Part shown: in pieces, positions 56,648-64,000 of the stretch | How the letters are laid out: every line of letters starts with the position of its first letter | Numbering within the stretch: the first letter of the stretch is position 1 | Assembly (NCBI GenBank): GCA_964430565.1 | Contig: CAYSFD010000019.1 | Span: forward strand, 124,001 to 188,000 | Direction of reading: 5' to 3' | Length of the DNA: 64,000 nucleotides | Source: VBDM01 sp964430565 | GTDB taxonomy: Bacteria; Pseudomonadota; Gammaproteobacteria; Burkholderiales; SG8-39 | The notes under the pieces: generated by a model | Told to the model about the DNA's origin: nothing | The model's database searches: none | The model's input: the letters and a program-made list of their open reading frames with translations, nothing else | Made by a program: the position numbers and the translations under genes

Positions 56648-58300
56648 ATGCACGCCACCCATGAAGTCTTCAACCAGGCCGAACCTCTGGTTGACTACAA
56701 CCTGTTTGAAGCCAACCGGCCGCTGCGTGACGCGCTGAAATTCAATGCGCCGGCGTTGAACGCGGCGCCGCTGCAAGCCCTGGGCGAGCAACTGGGTACC
56801 GCCGCGATGCAGACCCATGCTCGCCTGGCCAATGTGCATACACCCGAGTTGCGCAGCCATGACCGCTTTGGCCGCCGCATCGACGAAGTCGAGTTTCATC
56901 CGAGCTACCACGCCCTGATGTCTGCCGCCACGGCAGCCGGCCTGCATGGCACGCCCTGGGCTGAAGGGGAGCGAACAAAGGGCTCATCGCCTCATGTGTT
57001 GCGCGCCGCCGGTTTCATGCTCTTTACCGAACTGGAACCCTCCATCCTGTGCCCGATCTCCATGACCTATGCGGTCACGCCAGCGCTGCGCCGTAACGCG
57101 GCGGTTTACGCCGACTGGGGCCCCAAGCTCACCAGTCGTGCTTATGACCCGGCGCTCAAGCCGTACTCGCAAAAAGCCGGCGTGACCATGGGCATGGGCA
57201 TGACCGAGAAGCAGGGCGGCTCTGACGTGCGCTCCAACACGACGCAAGCGACACCTGACGGCACCGATGGCTGGGGCCGGCGCTTTCGCCTGACCGGGCA
57301 CAAGTGGTTTATGTCGGCCCCCATGTGCGATGCGTTTCTGGTGCTGGCGCAATGCCAGGGTGGCCTGAGCTGCTTCTTTTTGCCCCGGCTATTGCCGGAT
57401 GGCACGGTCAACGCGATCCTGATCCAGCGCCTGAAGGACAAGTTGGGCAACAAGGCCAATGCCAGTTCCGAAGTTGAATTCATTGACGCCACGGCGTGGC
57501 TGGTCGGCGAAGAGGGCCGCGGTGTGCCGCAAATCCTCGAAATGGGCAGCATGACACGGCTCGATTGCGCTTTAGGCACCAGCGGGCTGATGCGCCAGGC
57601 TTTGAGCATTGCGCTCAATCACACGGCGCAACGCCAGGCCTTTGGCATGCCACTGATCGAGCAGCCACTGATGCGCAATGTGCTGGCCGATCTGGCACTG
57701 GAGAGTGAAGCGGCCTGCGCGCTGTCGCTGCGGCTGGCCAGGGCATTTGACCGCCCGGATGACGCGCATGAGCAAGTCATGGCTCGCCTGCTGACGCCGA
57801 TTGCCAAGTTCTGGATCTGCAAGCGCGGCAGCCATTATGCGCAGGAAGCGATGGAATGCCTGGGCGGCAACGGCTATGTGGAAGAGGGCGGCGCGGGCAT
57901 CATGGCGCGCATTTACCGCGAGATGCCAGTCAACTCCATTTGGGAAGGCGCGGGCAACATCATGGCGCTCGATTTGCTGCGCGCCTTGCGCAAGGCAGAT
58001 GCGGCCGCCGCGCTGGCGCAGGAGTTCGCACCGGCCAAGGGTTCCCATGGCGCGCTGGACCGATTGGCCTCAGCCTTGCCGCACCGGGTTGAAACCATGG
58101 CCACCGAGACGCAGGCGCGCCGTCTGGCACAGGATGTGGCCCTGGCGGTGCAGGCAGCCTTGCTGCTGCAGACGGCACCCGGCGAAGTGTTCGCCGCTTT
58201 TTGTGATTCGCGGCTGGACGGCAATTGGGGCCAGACCTTCGGCACCCTGGGCAGCGCATGCGATTTTGACACCATCCTCGCGCGCGCCATGCCGCGGTAA
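56648..58300 (+). CDS. AidB-like acyl-CoA dehydrogenase
   Basis: 550 residues from ATG 56648, preceded by AAGGAG. The N-terminal extension and MTEKQGGSDVRSNTT, GHKWFMSAPMCDAFL, LDCALGTSGLMRQAL and ECLGGNGYVEEGG, with the catalytic-position Glu region of the isovaleryl-CoA dehydrogenase/AidB group, fix the family. AidB binds DNA and FAD and responds to alkylation in E. coli; many relatives are simple acyl-CoA dehydrogenases. Position in an acyl-type operon favours the latter. Confidence 0.88.
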   Translation: MHATHEVFNQAEPLVDYNLFEANRPLRDALKFNAPALNAAPLQALGEQLGTAAMQTHARLANVHTPELRSHDRFGRRIDEVEFHPSYHALMSAATAAGLHGTPWAEGERTKGSSPHVLRAAGFMLFTELEPSILCPISMTYAVTPALRRNAAVYADWGPKLTSRAYDPALKPYSQKAGVTMGMGMTEKQGGSDVRSNTTQATPDGTDGWGRRFRLTGHKWFMSAPMCDAFLVLAQCQGGLSCFFLPRLLPDGTVNAILIQRLKDKLGNKANASSEVEFIDATAWLVGEEGRGVPQILEMGSMTRLDCALGTSGLMRQALSIALNHTAQRQAFGMPLIEQPLMRNVLADLALESEAACALSLRLARAFDRPDDAHEQVMARLLTPIAKFWICKRGSHYAQEAMECLGGNGYVEEGGAGIMARIYREMPVNSIWEGAGNIMALDLLRALRKADAAAALAQEFAPAKGSHGALDRLASALPHRVETMATETQARRLAQDVALAVQAALLLQTAPGEVFAAFCDSRLDGNWGQTFGTLGSACDFDTILARAMPR

Positions 58301-58327
58301 AAACAACCCATACGAGGAGACGACACC

Positions 58328-59281
58328 GTGGCCGACCTGATCCTGCATCACTACGAGATCTCGCCGTTCTCGGAAAAAATCCGGCTTGTACTTGGCTACA
58401 AGAAACTGGCGTGGAAGTCGGTCATCGTTCCCCGGATCATGCCCAAGCCCGACGTGGTGACGCTCACCGGCGGCTACCGCAAGACACCGTTCCTGCAGAT
58501 CGGCTCGCACATTTACTGCGACACTGCGCTCATCTGCGATGTGCTCGAACATCTGCAACCCGCGCCGACGCTGTACCCGTCAGGGCACAAAGGGCTGGCG
58601 CGCGTGCTGGCCCAGTGGGCGGATGAAAAGCTGTTCTGGGCCGCCATGGCCTGGAACTTCAGCCCCAAGGGCACTGCGCAGATATTCGGTGGTGGCACGC
58701 CCGAGCAATGGGGGCCGCAAGCCAAGGTCTTTGGAGAGGACCGCAGCAAGATGCGCATGGGCGCACCGCGCATGCATCCGTCTGACGCTGCTGCCACCTA
58801 CAAAAGCTATCTGCGGCGGCTTGCCGACATGCTGCACGAGCAACCCTATCTGCTGGGCGACCAGCCCTGCATCGCAGATTTTACGGCCTATCACCCGTTG
58901 TGGTTCACCCGCACGCAGACCAGTGTCATGGCGGGCGTCCTGGACGCAGCGCCGGCCGTGCTGACCTGGATGGACCGCATGGCGGCCATTGGCCACGGCA
59001 TGTCGCAAGAATCAAACGCTATTGATTCGATAGCAATCTGCGCTGCTTCTGCAGGGGCTGGAGTTGTATTGGCCAGCGAACCCTTCCAGGACGAACATGG
59101 CATCGCCCTGGGCAGCCGCGTGACGGTGGCAAGCGACAGCTTTGGCCCGGAACCGACCGAAGGCGAGCTCGTGGCAGCCACCCGCATGCATTACACGTTG
59201 CGGCGCCGGGACGAGCGTGCCGGCGTCGTGCATGTGCATTTCCCGCGCATTGGCTACGTACTCAAACGAGCCGAAGCCTGA
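58328..59281 (+). CDS. Glutathione S-transferase-like protein with an extra C-terminal domain
   Basis: 317 residues, GTG 58328 after GAGGAG. The N-terminal thioredoxin-fold GST domain (LILHHYEISPFSEKIRLVLG, KTPFLQIGSHIYCDTALICD) and the helical domain (to about 230) are followed by a domain of about 80 residues. Residues 236-255 (SNAIDSIAICAASAGAG) have a composition unlike the rest and lie on a stretch (GCTATTGATTCGATAGC) that looks like a short repeat inserted in frame. The substrate is unknown. Confidence 0.8.
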   Translation: MADLILHHYEISPFSEKIRLVLGYKKLAWKSVIVPRIMPKPDVVTLTGGYRKTPFLQIGSHIYCDTALICDVLEHLQPAPTLYPSGHKGLARVLAQWADEKLFWAAMAWNFSPKGTAQIFGGGTPEQWGPQAKVFGEDRSKMRMGAPRMHPSDAAATYKSYLRRLADMLHEQPYLLGDQPCIADFTAYHPLWFTRTQTSVMAGVLDAAPAVLTWMDRMAAIGHGMSQESNAIDSIAICAASAGAGVVLASEPFQDEHGIALGSRVTVASDSFGPEPTEGELVAATRMHYTLRRRDERAGVVHVHFPRIGYVLKRAEA

Positions 59282-59311
59282 ATCAAGATCTTCTACTCCG
59301 GGGACACCACA

Positions 59312-60262
59312 ATGATTTCCAACTTCAAAGGCAAGACGGCGGTTTTGACAGGTGCCGCTTCCGGCTTCGGGCTGGAGTGCGCCCGCATTGGTGCCAAGCT
59401 CGGCATGAAACTGGTGATGGTCGATGTTCAGCAGGACGCGCTGGACCGCGCCGCGGCAGAGATGACCGCAGCCGGTGCTGAAGTCATGGCCATCCAGATC
59501 GACGTATCGGACGCGGCTCAGATGACGCACCTGGCGCGCAGGGTGCAAGAGCGGTTCGGTGCGCCGCACCTTGTCTTCAATAATGCGGGCGTGGGTGCGG
59601 GCGGTCTGATCTGGGAAAACACGGTTGGGGACTGGAACTGGGTGCTGGGCGTCAACCTCTGGGGCGTGATCCACGGCGTTCGCCTGTTCACACCGATGAT
59701 GCTGGAGGCCGCCCAGAAAGACCCGTCCTACCAGGGCCACATCGTCAATACCGCCAGCATGGCCGGATTACTCAACCCGCCCAATATGGGCATTTACAAC
59801 GTCAGCAAACATGCGGTGGTGTCCTTGAGCGAAACGCTGTACCAGGACTTGGCGCTGGTGACGGACCAGATCGGTGCGTCCGTGCTGTGCCCATTCTTTG
59901 TGCCAACCGGCATCCATAAGAGCGAGCGTAACCGGCCTTCGGGGCTGGCCGCTGAGAAGCCAACGCGCAGCCAGTTGATCGGGCAAGCGATGAGTGACAA
60001 GGCTGTGAGTTCAGGCAAGGTCACTGCGGCACAGGTAGCACAAAAGGTGTTTGACGCCATCGCGGCCAACCAGTTCTACATCTACAGCCACCCCAAGGCC
60101 ATCGCGTCCGTGCAGACGCGGTTGGAGGACATCATGCAGGCACGCAATCCGACCGATCCGTTTGCACACAAGCCGGAACTCGGTGTGGAACTGAAGCGCG
60201 CGCTGCGTGCGGCACTTCTATCGACGTGCAACTCTTCGGTCAGGGTATCGACGATCTCGTGA
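59312..60262 (+). CDS. Short-chain dehydrogenase/reductase with altered C-terminus
   Basis: 316 residues. TGAASGFGLECARIG (cofactor loop), NNAGVG, NTASMAGLLNP (catalytic Ser) and YNVSKHAVVSLSE (Tyr and Lys) are complete. The family core seems to end near residue 300 (ELGVELKRALRAA). The last 15 residues (LLSTCNSSVRVSTIS) are read in a stretch that, on the other strand, encodes MYHEIVDTLTEELHVDR. This suggests that the original stop was lost at the right edge of the inserted block. Confidence 0.85.
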   Translation: MISNFKGKTAVLTGAASGFGLECARIGAKLGMKLVMVDVQQDALDRAAAEMTAAGAEVMAIQIDVSDAAQMTHLARRVQERFGAPHLVFNNAGVGAGGLIWENTVGDWNWVLGVNLWGVIHGVRLFTPMMLEAAQKDPSYQGHIVNTASMAGLLNPPNMGIYNVSKHAVVSLSETLYQDLALVTDQIGASVLCPFFVPTGIHKSERNRPSGLAAEKPTRSQLIGQAMSDKAVSSGKVTAAQVAQKVFDAIAANQFYIYSHPKAIASVQTRLEDIMQARNPTDPFAHKPELGVELKRALRAALLSTCNSSVRVSTIS

Positions 60263-60282
60263 TACATCAGCCGCAGACCCAA
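60222..60282 (-). pseudogene. 5' fragment of a leftward CDS interrupted at the right edge of the block
   Basis: From TTG 60282 the leftward frame reads LGLRLMYHEIVDTLTEEL then HVDR, a composition typical of a real protein, and then runs into the antisense of the SDR gene. It lies 38 bp downstream of waaF on the same strand and may be the start of the next native gene. The family is not recognised. Confidence 0.3.
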
Positions 60283-60319
60283 TCTCTCGGCAACGCCGGC
60301 GGCCGCAGAGACGCAGCTA

Positions 60320-61336
60320 CTAAACGCGGGTCTCGATCGCGGCGATTTCCTGGAGCACCCGCTCCGGCGTCAACTCGTTCATGCACTTGAAATGCCCGAG
60401 CGGACACTCACGCGCATAGCACGGACTGCATTCGATTCCGGTGCGTACGAGGCGCGCCCGCGCCGAGAGCGGCGGCGTGTGCTCGGGACTCGAGGAGCCG
60501 TACAGCGCGACCACCGGGCGTCCGACGCCGGCGGCGACGTGCATCAGCCCCGAGTCGTTGCTCACCACGACTTCGGCGAGCGACAAGAGATCGATCGCGC
60601 CGGCGAGATCGGTCTTGCCGCAGAGATTGATCGCGGCGCCATCGCTCAAGCGCGCGATCTCATCGCCGATTGCGCGGTCGTTTTCCGAGCCGAACAGCCA
60701 CACCGCGTAACCTTTCGCCACGAGTCTCTTGGCGAGCGAGGTGAATTGACGCGCAGGCCAGCGCTTGGCGGGTCCGTACTCGGCGCCGGGGCAGAACGCC
60801 GCCACGGGCTTTGCGCGCGAGAGCCCCAGCCGGTTCAGCGTGGCGAGCCGGTTTGCTTCATCAACGCGCAGCCTGACCCCGGGCAGAGGCCTTAGCGGCG
60901 GCACGCCTGGTTGTTCGGCAAGCTGCGCGTAACGCTCGACCATCAGCGGCAGGCGATCCTCATCGAGCTTGTGTACGACGTTGAGCAGTCCGTAACGTAG
61001 CTCGCCGACAAACCCGACGCGAAGGGGAATCCCCGCGAAAAGCGGAATCAGCGCCGACTTGAAAGTATTGGGAAGAACAATCGCCTCGCCGTAGCCACGG
61101 GAGCGCAAAGCGCGGCCGAGGCGCCGGCGCGCCAAGAGCTTCAGCTCGCCGTGCCCGAACGGCGCTTCGATCACATCGCCGATTTCGGGCATTCGGCGCA
61201 GGATTGGCGCAGTCCAGGCTGGCGCGAGTGCGTCGATCTCAGTGCCGGGAAGCCTCTCGCGCAGGCGCGCAAAGAGCGGCTGCGCGAGCAGCGTATCGCC
61301 GATCCAGTTCGGCGCGACGATCAGGATTCGAGGCAC
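60320..61336 (-). CDS. waaF: ADP-heptose:LPS heptosyltransferase II
   Basis: 338 residues of glycosyltransferase family 9. RILIVAPNWIGDTLLAQPL is the N-terminal signature, AAFCPGAEYGPAKRWPARQF and VSNDSGLMHVAAGVGRPVVALYG bind ADP-heptose. The cysteines near the C-terminus (IECSPCYARECPLGHFKCM) are typical of WaaF. It transfers the second heptose to the LPS inner core in the cytoplasm. It lies 7 bp after the zinc-finger gene and ilvE in one leftward unit. Confidence 0.93.
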   Translation of the reverse strand: MPRILIVAPNWIGDTLLAQPLFARLRERLPGTEIDALAPAWTAPILRRMPEIGDVIEAPFGHGELKLLARRRLGRALRSRGYGEAIVLPNTFKSALIPLFAGIPLRVGFVGELRYGLLNVVHKLDEDRLPLMVERYAQLAEQPGVPPLRPLPGVRLRVDEANRLATLNRLGLSRAKPVAAFCPGAEYGPAKRWPARQFTSLAKRLVAKGYAVWLFGSENDRAIGDEIARLSDGAAINLCGKTDLAGAIDLLSLAEVVVSNDSGLMHVAAGVGRPVVALYGSSSPEHTPPLSARARLVRTGIECSPCYARECPLGHFKCMNELTPERVLQEIAAIETRV

Positions 61337-61343
61337 GGAGGCC

Positions 61344-61541
61344 TCAGTGGCCCTTTGGACGCTGGCCCTTGTAGACGTAGCGCGTGCTGCAGTAGGGACA
61401 GAGCATCTGGCCCGCCTTGGCGACGTCCAGAAACACCCGCGGATGCATGCACCATACCGGCGACTTGGGCGTGGGGCAATGCAGGGGAAGATCGGACTCG
61501 GTGACTTCGACCAAGCGGCTTGCCTGTTCGTTTGCGCCCAT
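61344..61541 (-). CDS. Zinc-finger (zf-CHCC) protein
   Basis: 65 residues; the start ATG overlaps the ilvE stop. LHCPTPKSPVWCMHPRVFLD, then MLCPYCSTRYVYKG gives the Cys-His-Cys-Cys set of the zf-CHCC family (related to NDUFS6 of complex I). It is regularly found between ilvE and waaF in betaproteobacteria. The function is unknown. Confidence 0.9.
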   Translation of the reverse strand: MGANEQASRLVEVTESDLPLHCPTPKSPVWCMHPRVFLDVAKAGQMLCPYCSTRYVYKGQRPKGH

Positions 61542-62497
61542 CAGGCTTTTTCTTTGGACTTCGCCGCGACCTTCTCGTGTACCGGCGAGAGCCAGTCCTT
61601 GTACTTCGCGACTTTGCCGGCGACGACGTCGAAGAAAAGCTTCTGGATCTTCGCGGTGACCGGCCCGCGCGCGCCCGAGCCGATCGTGCGTCCGTCGAGC
61701 TCGCGGATCGGGGTGACTTCGGCCGCCGTGCCGGTGAAGAAGGCTTCGTCGGCGATGTAGATGTCGTCGCGGGTGATGCGCCGTGAAATGACTTCATAGC
61801 CGAGTTCGTTCGCCAGCGTGATCACCGAGGCGCGCGTGATGCCGCTCAAGGCGGAAGTCAGCTCCGGCTCGTGCAGCTTGCCATCCTTGACGATGAAGAG
61901 GTTCTCGCCCGAGCCCTCGGCGACAAATCCGTCCACGTCGAGGAGCAGCCCCTCGTCGTAGCCGTGCTGGGTCGCTTCCAGATTGGCGAGGATGGAGTTC
62001 GGATAAGTCCCGGCCATCTTGGCGCGCGCCATGGTCACGTTGACGTGGTGGCGCGCGAAGGACGAAGTCTTGACGCGGATGCCCTTTTCGATCGCCTCCT
62101 GCCCAAGATACGCGCCCCAGGGCCAGGCGGCGATCGCCACGTGCACGGTCGCGCCGATCGGCGACACGCCCATTTTCTCCGAGCCGTAGAACGCGATCGG
62201 CCGGATGTAGCAGGACTCGTGCTCGTTGGCGCGCACCACTTCCTTCTGCGCCTCGATGAGCGTCTCCCGGCCGTAGGGAATCTTCATCATGTAGATGTGC
62301 GCCGAGTTGAACAGGCGCTCGGTATGGTCGCGCAGCCTGAAAATCGCAGGGCCCTCGACGGTCTTGTAGGCGCGCACGCCCTCGAATACGGCGAGGCCGT
62401 AGTGCAGCGAGTGCGTGAGGACGTGAGTGGTCGCGGAACGCCAAGGCACCAGCTTGCCGTCGTACCAGATAGATCCGTCGCGATCGGCCATCGACAT
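61541..62497 (-). CDS. ilvE: Branched-chain amino-acid aminotransferase
   Basis: 318 residues, class IV PLP fold. The PLP lysine is K160 in RAKMAGTYPNS. HSLHYGLAVFEGVRAY, YIRPIAFYGSEKMG, VAEGSGENLFIVKDG and EAFFTGTAAEVTPI are IlvE signatures. It makes Leu, Ile and Val from their keto acids. The gene begins a leftward unit with the zinc-finger protein and waaF. Confidence 0.94.
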   Translation of the reverse strand: MSMADRDGSIWYDGKLVPWRSATTHVLTHSLHYGLAVFEGVRAYKTVEGPAIFRLRDHTERLFNSAHIYMMKIPYGRETLIEAQKEVVRANEHESCYIRPIAFYGSEKMGVSPIGATVHVAIAAWPWGAYLGQEAIEKGIRVKTSSFARHHVNVTMARAKMAGTYPNSILANLEATQHGYDEGLLLDVDGFVAEGSGENLFIVKDGKLHEPELTSALSGITRASVITLANELGYEVISRRITRDDIYIADEAFFTGTAAEVTPIRELDGRTIGSGARGPVTAKIQKLFFDVVAGKVAKYKDWLSPVHEKVAAKSKEKA

Positions 62498-62608
62498 GGG
62501 GAGCTCCGCTAAGCAAGTAAAGCAGACATTTTATCGGAATCCGGTCATGGCAAGAATGTTAGGCACCCGCGCCGCTCGGCGCCGGGCGCGGTTTGCCCGC
62601 TGCGCGTG

Positions 62609-63268
62609 CTAGAAGCGGAAGTACAGACCCAGCTGCACTACCGGATACCACTTGAAGCTGCTTAGGTCCTCTTCTGTTTGCTGGCGCTCGGCTTCGAGGT
62701 CGGCAGCGAGGGACGGTGGGGGAGCAATGCCTCCCGTAGCTTCCAGGGAAAGCTTTGGCTTGCCCTGATAGACGGCCCCGATATCGCCGGTAAACCCCCA
62801 GCTGCTATTCGGGCGGTTTCCCCAGCCAATTCCGAAGTACGGGGCACTTTTGTTGAACGAAAGCGTCCCGGTCAGGGTTCCGACTTGAGCGGCCGAGTAG
62901 GGTATGCCGTTGATGTCGTAGGTCTGGCCGGCACTAGGTTTGCCCGTCATCAGAACCTCGTTCCCGTTGAAAAGAACACCCGCCCTCAGACGAAACGCCC
63001 CAGTAAAGGGATGGTAGCTGGCGAGCAGGTCGGCGGATCGGAGTTTGTAATTGTAATCGTAGTCGACGCCGTCCGCGCTGTCCTGCCTCTTGTAGCTGGC
63101 GTTGTTGAATCCCAAGCTGAGGTTGAATTTTTCGCTGAGTCCGGCCGACAATTCGATCCCATAGCCCAGCGTTCCGACTCTGGGGTTGATGCCGATATCC
63201 GCTCTAGCGCCCGGAACGGATAGAGCGAGCGCCAACGCCGCGATGACGACCGAAAGACCTGATTTCAT
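62609..63268 (-). CDS. Outer-membrane beta-barrel protein
   Basis: 219 residues with a signal peptide (VIAALALALSVPGARA) and a consensus ribosome binding site (AAGGAGG, 63279-63273). Alternating hydrophobic strands (YGIELSAGLSEKFNLSLGF, LLASYHPFTGAFRLRAGVLF, APYFGIGWG) and the terminal Phe (QLGLYFRF) mark an outer-membrane barrel of about eight strands. Its sequence recalls uncharacterised OmpW-like proteins. A coiled segment near residue 190 (LAADLEAERQQTEEDL) might be periplasmic. It lies between glnE and ilvE without overlap. Confidence 0.84.
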   Translation of the reverse strand: MKSGLSVVIAALALALSVPGARADIGINPRVGTLGYGIELSAGLSEKFNLSLGFNNASYKRQDSADGVDYDYNYKLRSADLLASYHPFTGAFRLRAGVLFNGNEVLMTGKPSAGQTYDINGIPYSAAQVGTLTGTLSFNKSAPYFGIGWGNRPNSSWGFTGDIGAVYQGKPKLSLEATGGIAPPPSLAADLEAERQQTEEDLSSFKWYPVVQLGLYFRF

Positions 63269-63457
63269 CGTGCCTCCTTACGGATCGTGTCCGGGGCATG
63301 AGTGATGCGATTCCATGCCACGCCGATTCGGCAATTGGAGCAGAAGGCCGGGGCGAGATCAAGAACTGAAATGGCCAATCCGTGAAATACGCGCCGCCAG
63401 ATGATGCCCGCCGACGGGGGTCGGGCGCGGGTATATTGCTCTCTGACCCGATCGCTT

Positions 63458-64000
63458 TCAGGCTTTCCCGAACACTTTCCGCCACAGCGCGAGCGTCGCA
63501 GCGATCTGCTCCTTCACGTCCTCGTGCGGCACGCGGGCATACTTCGCGCCGTTCAGCCGCAGGCCGTGTTGGTGCCGCCTGAACTCGCGGTAGGCAGAAC
63601 CGACGTTCTCCGCTGCGTCTGCGGGAATCAAACCAAGCTTCCCCGCAAGCTTCAATAGCGCGATGTTGCCTGCGTTCGCGGTCAGCTCCGAATAGCGGTG
63701 CGCGTGGGCGAGTACGAGATACTGCACGATGAACTCGATGTCGATCATGCCGCCGCGATCGTGTTTCAGGTCGAAGTGCTCGCTCCGGTTAGGGTGGCCC
63801 TCGAGGAGCTTTTCCCGCATGGTGAGAACGTCCTCGCGCAGTTTCGCTTCGTCGCGCTGCGTTCGCAGAATGAGCTGCCGTTCGGCCTCGAGGGCTGCGC
63901 CTACCGTTGTGTCGCCGGCGCAGAAGCGCGCGCGCGTCAGCGCTTGATGTTCCCACGTCCAGGCCGATTCGCGCTGATAGCGGCGGAACGCCTCGATCGA
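63458..64000 (-). CDS. glnE: Glutamine-synthetase adenylyltransferase/deadenylase, C-terminal part
   Basis: The last 180 residues; the gene continues beyond the right end. ARFCAGDTTVGAALEAER, MREKLLEGHPNRSEHFDLKH, DRGGMIDIEFIVQYLVL and EFRRHQHGLRLNG belong to the second nucleotidyltransferase domain and the C-terminal helical domain of GlnE. The enzyme attaches and removes AMP on glutamine synthetase in response to PII. The Asp residues of IDIEF are part of the metal site. Confidence 0.93.
   Translation of the reverse strand, partial: SIEAFRRYQRESAWTWEHQALTRARFCAGDTTVGAALEAERQLILRTQRDEAKLREDVLTMREKLLEGHPNRSEHFDLKHDRGGMIDIEFIVQYLVLAHAHRYSELTANAGNIALLKLAGKLGLIPADAAENVGSAYREFRRHQHGLRLNGAKYARVPHEDVKEQIAATLALWRKVFGKA

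Noticed and set aside
1..64000. CRISPR arrays, tRNA genes, integrase/att sites, insertion sequences
   Set aside because: No regularly spaced repeats, cloverleaf sequences, transposase or integrase motifs were seen in gaps or frames.

Overview
The window is high-GC DNA, densely packed with genes, from a betaproteobacterium (Burkholderiales/Nitrosomonadales-like). The assignment rests on gene order and protein families: birA-coaX-SPOR-rfaE2, a yra-type locus (rsmI / lpoA-yraN-SIS-dolP), pyrC-DUF3025-rnpB-cbiX, and glnE-(OMP)-ilvE-zinc finger-waaF. GTG and TTG starts and ATGA/GTGA/TTGA overlaps are common. I saw no tRNA, rRNA, CRISPR array or intact insertion sequence.

Layout. 1-8.1 kb: an arsenosugar / rSAM-associated operon (ArsS, degenerate metallophosphoesterase, DedA-disulfide-reductase fusion, two GT2 enzymes, DUF547, DUF2064 transferase, FAD oxidoreductase). 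8.1-9.1 kb: a tiny membrane protein and a GDSL lipoprotein esterase. 9.2-16.8 kb: glycolate utilisation (MFS carrier, hyi, glcDEF, DHA2 exporter). 16.8-23.6 kb: a signalling module of cyclase-AAA-TPR protein, receiver/thioredoxin-reductase-like fusion without cysteines, and cNMP-binding histidine kinase, followed by DUF3307. 23.7-28 kb: MsbA-like exporter, osmoprotectant binding-protein/permease fusion, exported deaminase, cupin. 28.1-31.6 kb: three-gene transhydrogenase pntAA-pntAB-pntB and lutC. 31.8-34.3 kb: a basic coiled-coil protein behind an FNR-like box, an OmpA-domain protein and an NhaD/ArsB-type carrier. 34.4-40.9 kb: an enlarged TRAP transporter with amidase and 2-hydroxyacid dehydrogenase. 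41-45.1 kb: SnoaL-like, YheT hydrolase, PMM/PGM, CMD-family protein, UgpQ. 45.2-45.4 kb: a predicted small RNA under a class II CRP-type promoter. 45.5-54.9 kb: housekeeping genes (birA, coaX, rfaE2, gpx, dolP, gmhA-like, yraN, lpoA, rsmI, pyrC, DUF3025, rnpB). 55.5-60.2 kb: a lipid/acyl-CoA-type block that looks inserted. 60.3-64 kb: waaF, zinc finger, ilvE, an outer-membrane barrel and the 3' part of glnE.

The two most unusual items are (a) the three-gene module at 16.8-23.2 kb, in which a nucleotide cyclase, a cNMP-sensing histidine kinase and a receiver fused to a cysteine-free oxidoreductase could form one circuit, and (b) the leftward small-RNA locus at 45.24-45.40 kb, where a CRP-like site is centred exactly 41.5 bp upstream of the start predicted from an extended -10 element. 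Heptose/LPS functions (gmhA-like, rfaE2, waaF) are dispersed in the window. Dispersed intergenic repeats of three kinds sit at operon joints and in two cases seem to supply the ribosome binding site of the next gene.
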